This document shows, piece after piece, positions 62,451-64,000 of a stretch of 64,000 nucleotides of DNA. The DNA is from an uncultured Saprospiraceae bacterium (GTDB lineage: Bacteria; Bacteroidota; Bacteroidia; Chitinophagales; Saprospiraceae): the NCBI GenBank assembly GCA_937929945.1, contig CALFUK010000190.1, positions 1-64,000 on the forward strand, in the 5' to 3' direction. Position 1 is the first letter of the stretch. Every line of letters begins with the position of its first letter. A model generated the notes under the pieces. It had not been told where the DNA came from. It worked only from the letters and a program-made list of their open reading frames with translations, and did no database searches. The position numbers and the translations under genes were made by a program.

Positions 62451-64000
62451 CTAGAGTTGAATTATGTAGTCTGCTGACATCATGACATAGTATATACAAT
62501 CACGTACAGCATTCAGGTTGCTGTAGTTATTTATATTTGCTTCATTACTTGCTATCGTCGAGATGATTATATTTCTGACATCGCTAGAGAGCTGGCCACG
62601 GCATAGCAGAATATTTAGACGATCTAATAGCTGCGCTGTACCGCCTGATTGATAAATGGAAATTTCATCTGACAAATCTAATGTTGGAACGTCATTATTA
62701 TTAATGCCGAGAAACTGCCCAGATTTTGTACGGTTGTCAAAGGGTCTGTCTTTTAAGGCATCTTCTACTTCATTGATGTATGATATAGCGGTGACGGTAT
62801 TTAGGATTTCGAATTCAGGCGATGTCAAGTCTTGGGGAGCGATAAACATATCCTCTGCGTAATCAGGTGTGAAAAAATTAAATACAGACGGCGAATTATT
62901 AAATCCCTGTAGTATTTTCTCAACGTATTCTTTATCGTCATTCATCCAGATTTTACCTGAAGGTGTTTCCAAATCGAAGGCTTTGAATAATTGAATAAAT
63001 CTTTCTAAAGGTTGGATCAATTTACCAGCTGTAGGATTAGTGATATAATCACACTCCCTGGCTTCTGGGTCGAGTAGGATCGCTCTCGTAAATGCTTCCA
63101 TATCTCCTCGTACACCTTGTCCATTATCTTCGAATATTGTAGCTACTCTCTTTACATAAGCTGGTGATGGATTAGACTTGATTAAGTGTTGGATCATCGT
63201 CTTACTAAGAAATGGCGCTACATTAGGATGATTAAAGAGAATGTCAAGTGCGTCATTGATGTCCTTCATTCCTGTTTGTCCAGCTGGTAGAGTCGTCCCC
63301 AAAAATGTCTTTTCTCCTTCTGAATGAAAATCATCAAACATTTTCATTGGACTGGTCCAATCTCTAGATGGGTACCCTAGTCCAAAAGAATTATTGTTTG
63401 CGCCTGTCTTTTTATTCTTAGAAGCTGCCAAGCCTGTAAATACCTTAGCTAACTCAGCTACATCGTCAATATTGTAGGTAGGTATGGGCTCGCCATTAGA
63501 ATCAAGTTTGGGAGTGCCGTCCAATTCTAATTCATGTATGCCAATGGTAAATAATTGCATGATTTCTCTGGCAAAATTTTCATCAGGTAGTGAGCCATTG
63601 TCAGGGTTAAATTTTCTGTTTTTGTAATGGCTCAAGTAGACACCCATTGACATACTCATCGTGACATTATATAGTAGGTCTTCAAAATTGCCAAAGGCAC
63701 CCTTATACAGATAATCATAGTATAAGGCGTGGCCTAGGTTATGGTTGATTTCTCGATGTGTTTCTTGGATCACGAATATTTGTGACCATGCGAATGCCAT
63801 GCGCTGGCGTAGCGCATCTTCTTGTTCCATAATCATTTCATAGAAAGCGAAATCCAAGACCATTTCAAAAGATCTATCATCTCCTTGTATAGGATCAATT
63901 TCATTTGTCCATAAGGCTTCTACTCGATCATACATGGATCCAGAGGTCATATTGATCTGTTCATCCAGCCATGCTTCGATGCCTATTGATTGCATATGTA
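62451..64000 (-). CDS. DUF1800-family protein (5' partial)
   Basis: The frame is open to the right edge of the window. The first in-window ATG (63995) precedes IGIEAWLDEQI, a segment that in full-length DUF1800 proteins follows a further 50-100 residues including the signal peptide, so the start lies outside. Family marks: RQRMAFAWSQIFVI, NGSLPDENFAREIMQLFTIG, DDVAELAKVFTG, PFLSKTMIQHLIKSNPSPAYV and ILLDPEAR. Function unknown; always linked with DUF1501. First seen gene of the operon running to 59172. Confidence 0.92.
   Translation of the reverse strand, partial: HMQSIGIEAWLDEQINMTSGSMYDRVEALWTNEIDPIQGDDRSFEMVLDFAFYEMIMEQEDALRQRMAFAWSQIFVIQETHREINHNLGHALYYDYLYKGAFGNFEDLLYNVTMSMSMGVYLSHYKNRKFNPDNGSLPDENFAREIMQLFTIGIHELELDGTPKLDSNGEPIPTYNIDDVAELAKVFTGLAASKNKKTGANNNSFGLGYPSRDWTSPMKMFDDFHSEGEKTFLGTTLPAGQTGMKDINDALDILFNHPNVAPFLSKTMIQHLIKSNPSPAYVKRVATIFEDNGQGVRGDMEAFTRAILLDPEARECDYITNPTAGKLIQPLERFIQLFKAFDLETPSGKIWMNDDKEYVEKILQGFNNSPSVFNFFTPDYAEDMFIAPQDLTSPEFEILNTVTAISYINEVEDALKDRPFDNRTKSGQFLGINNNDVPTLDLSDEISIYQSGGTAQLLDRLNILLCRGQLSSDVRNIIISTIASNEANINNYSNLNAVRDCIYYVMMSADYIIQL

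Noticed and set aside
1-64000. tRNA, rRNA, riboswitch or phage genes
   Set aside because: No T-loop/acceptor patterns, ribosomal motifs or phage structural or integrase proteins were recognised in any gap or frame.

Overview
The window looks like a chromosomal segment of a free-living, probably marine Bacteroidota. Supporting features are a SusC/SusD pair, a TonB receptor paired with a DUF4249 lipoprotein, a type IX secretion type-B sorting domain, SprB repeats, many lipoboxes and weak Shine-Dalgarno signals. The mix of DUF1501/DUF1800 proteins, discoidin domains, FG-GAP lipoproteins and '3-coathanger stack' C-termini suggests Saprospiria or a relative; that placement is inference. No tRNA, rRNA, CRISPR array, transposase or phage gene was seen.

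Layout. 1-18.4 kb (+): a SusC (5' end outside the window) and SusD pair closed by a strong terminator. It is followed by a compact run of two paralogous ASPIC/UnbV FG-GAP lipoproteins, a TonB receptor, a DUF4249 lipoprotein, an FG-GAP lipoprotein with a haem c motif, and a type-B sorted secreted protein. 18.7-23.6 kb (-): an M36 metalloprotease with six SprB repeats. 23.9-28.4 kb (+): an exported sugar-oxidation cluster of two TIM-barrel isomerase-like proteins, a GMC oxidoreductase and a gluconate-dehydrogenase-subunit-3-like protein. 28.8-31.4 kb (+): a lysyl-endopeptidase-like serine protease. 31.4-32.1 kb (-): two small proteins related to each other. 32.6-38.5 kb (+): a SulP transporter, a Crp/Fnr regulator, a sterol-desaturase/double-CDGSH fusion and small orphans. 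38.6-41.9 kb (-): a three-subunit Na+-pumping decarboxylase. 42.1-45.4 kb (-): a BNR/VPS10-like propeller protein. 45.8-49.4 kb (+): an MG2-plus-plug protein and a carboxypeptidase-regulatory-like protein. 49.4-53.8 kb (-): a cell-envelope operon of thioredoxin-like, DUF547-barrel, Omp85-like and GH113-like proteins. 54.0-55.8 kb (+): a PAS-PAS-AAA+ regulator. 55.8-58.5 kb (-): a PQQ dehydrogenase and a GNAT enzyme. 58.8-59.1 kb (+): a small lipoprotein. 59.2-64 kb (-): a DUF1800-DUF1501-discoidin/cytochrome operon whose 5' end lies outside the window.

Taken together, most genes serve the cell surface and periplasm: uptake of polymers, secreted proteolysis, periplasmic sugar oxidation and sodium energetics. 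The least expected items are a diverged ~100-bp promoter-region repeat shared by the sugar-oxidation cluster and the Crp/Fnr gene, a pair of unrecognised paralogous microproteins, an AAA+ activator with GAFAGA in place of GAFTGA and a triple half-site upstream of it, and a shared C-terminal domain on three otherwise unrelated secreted proteins.
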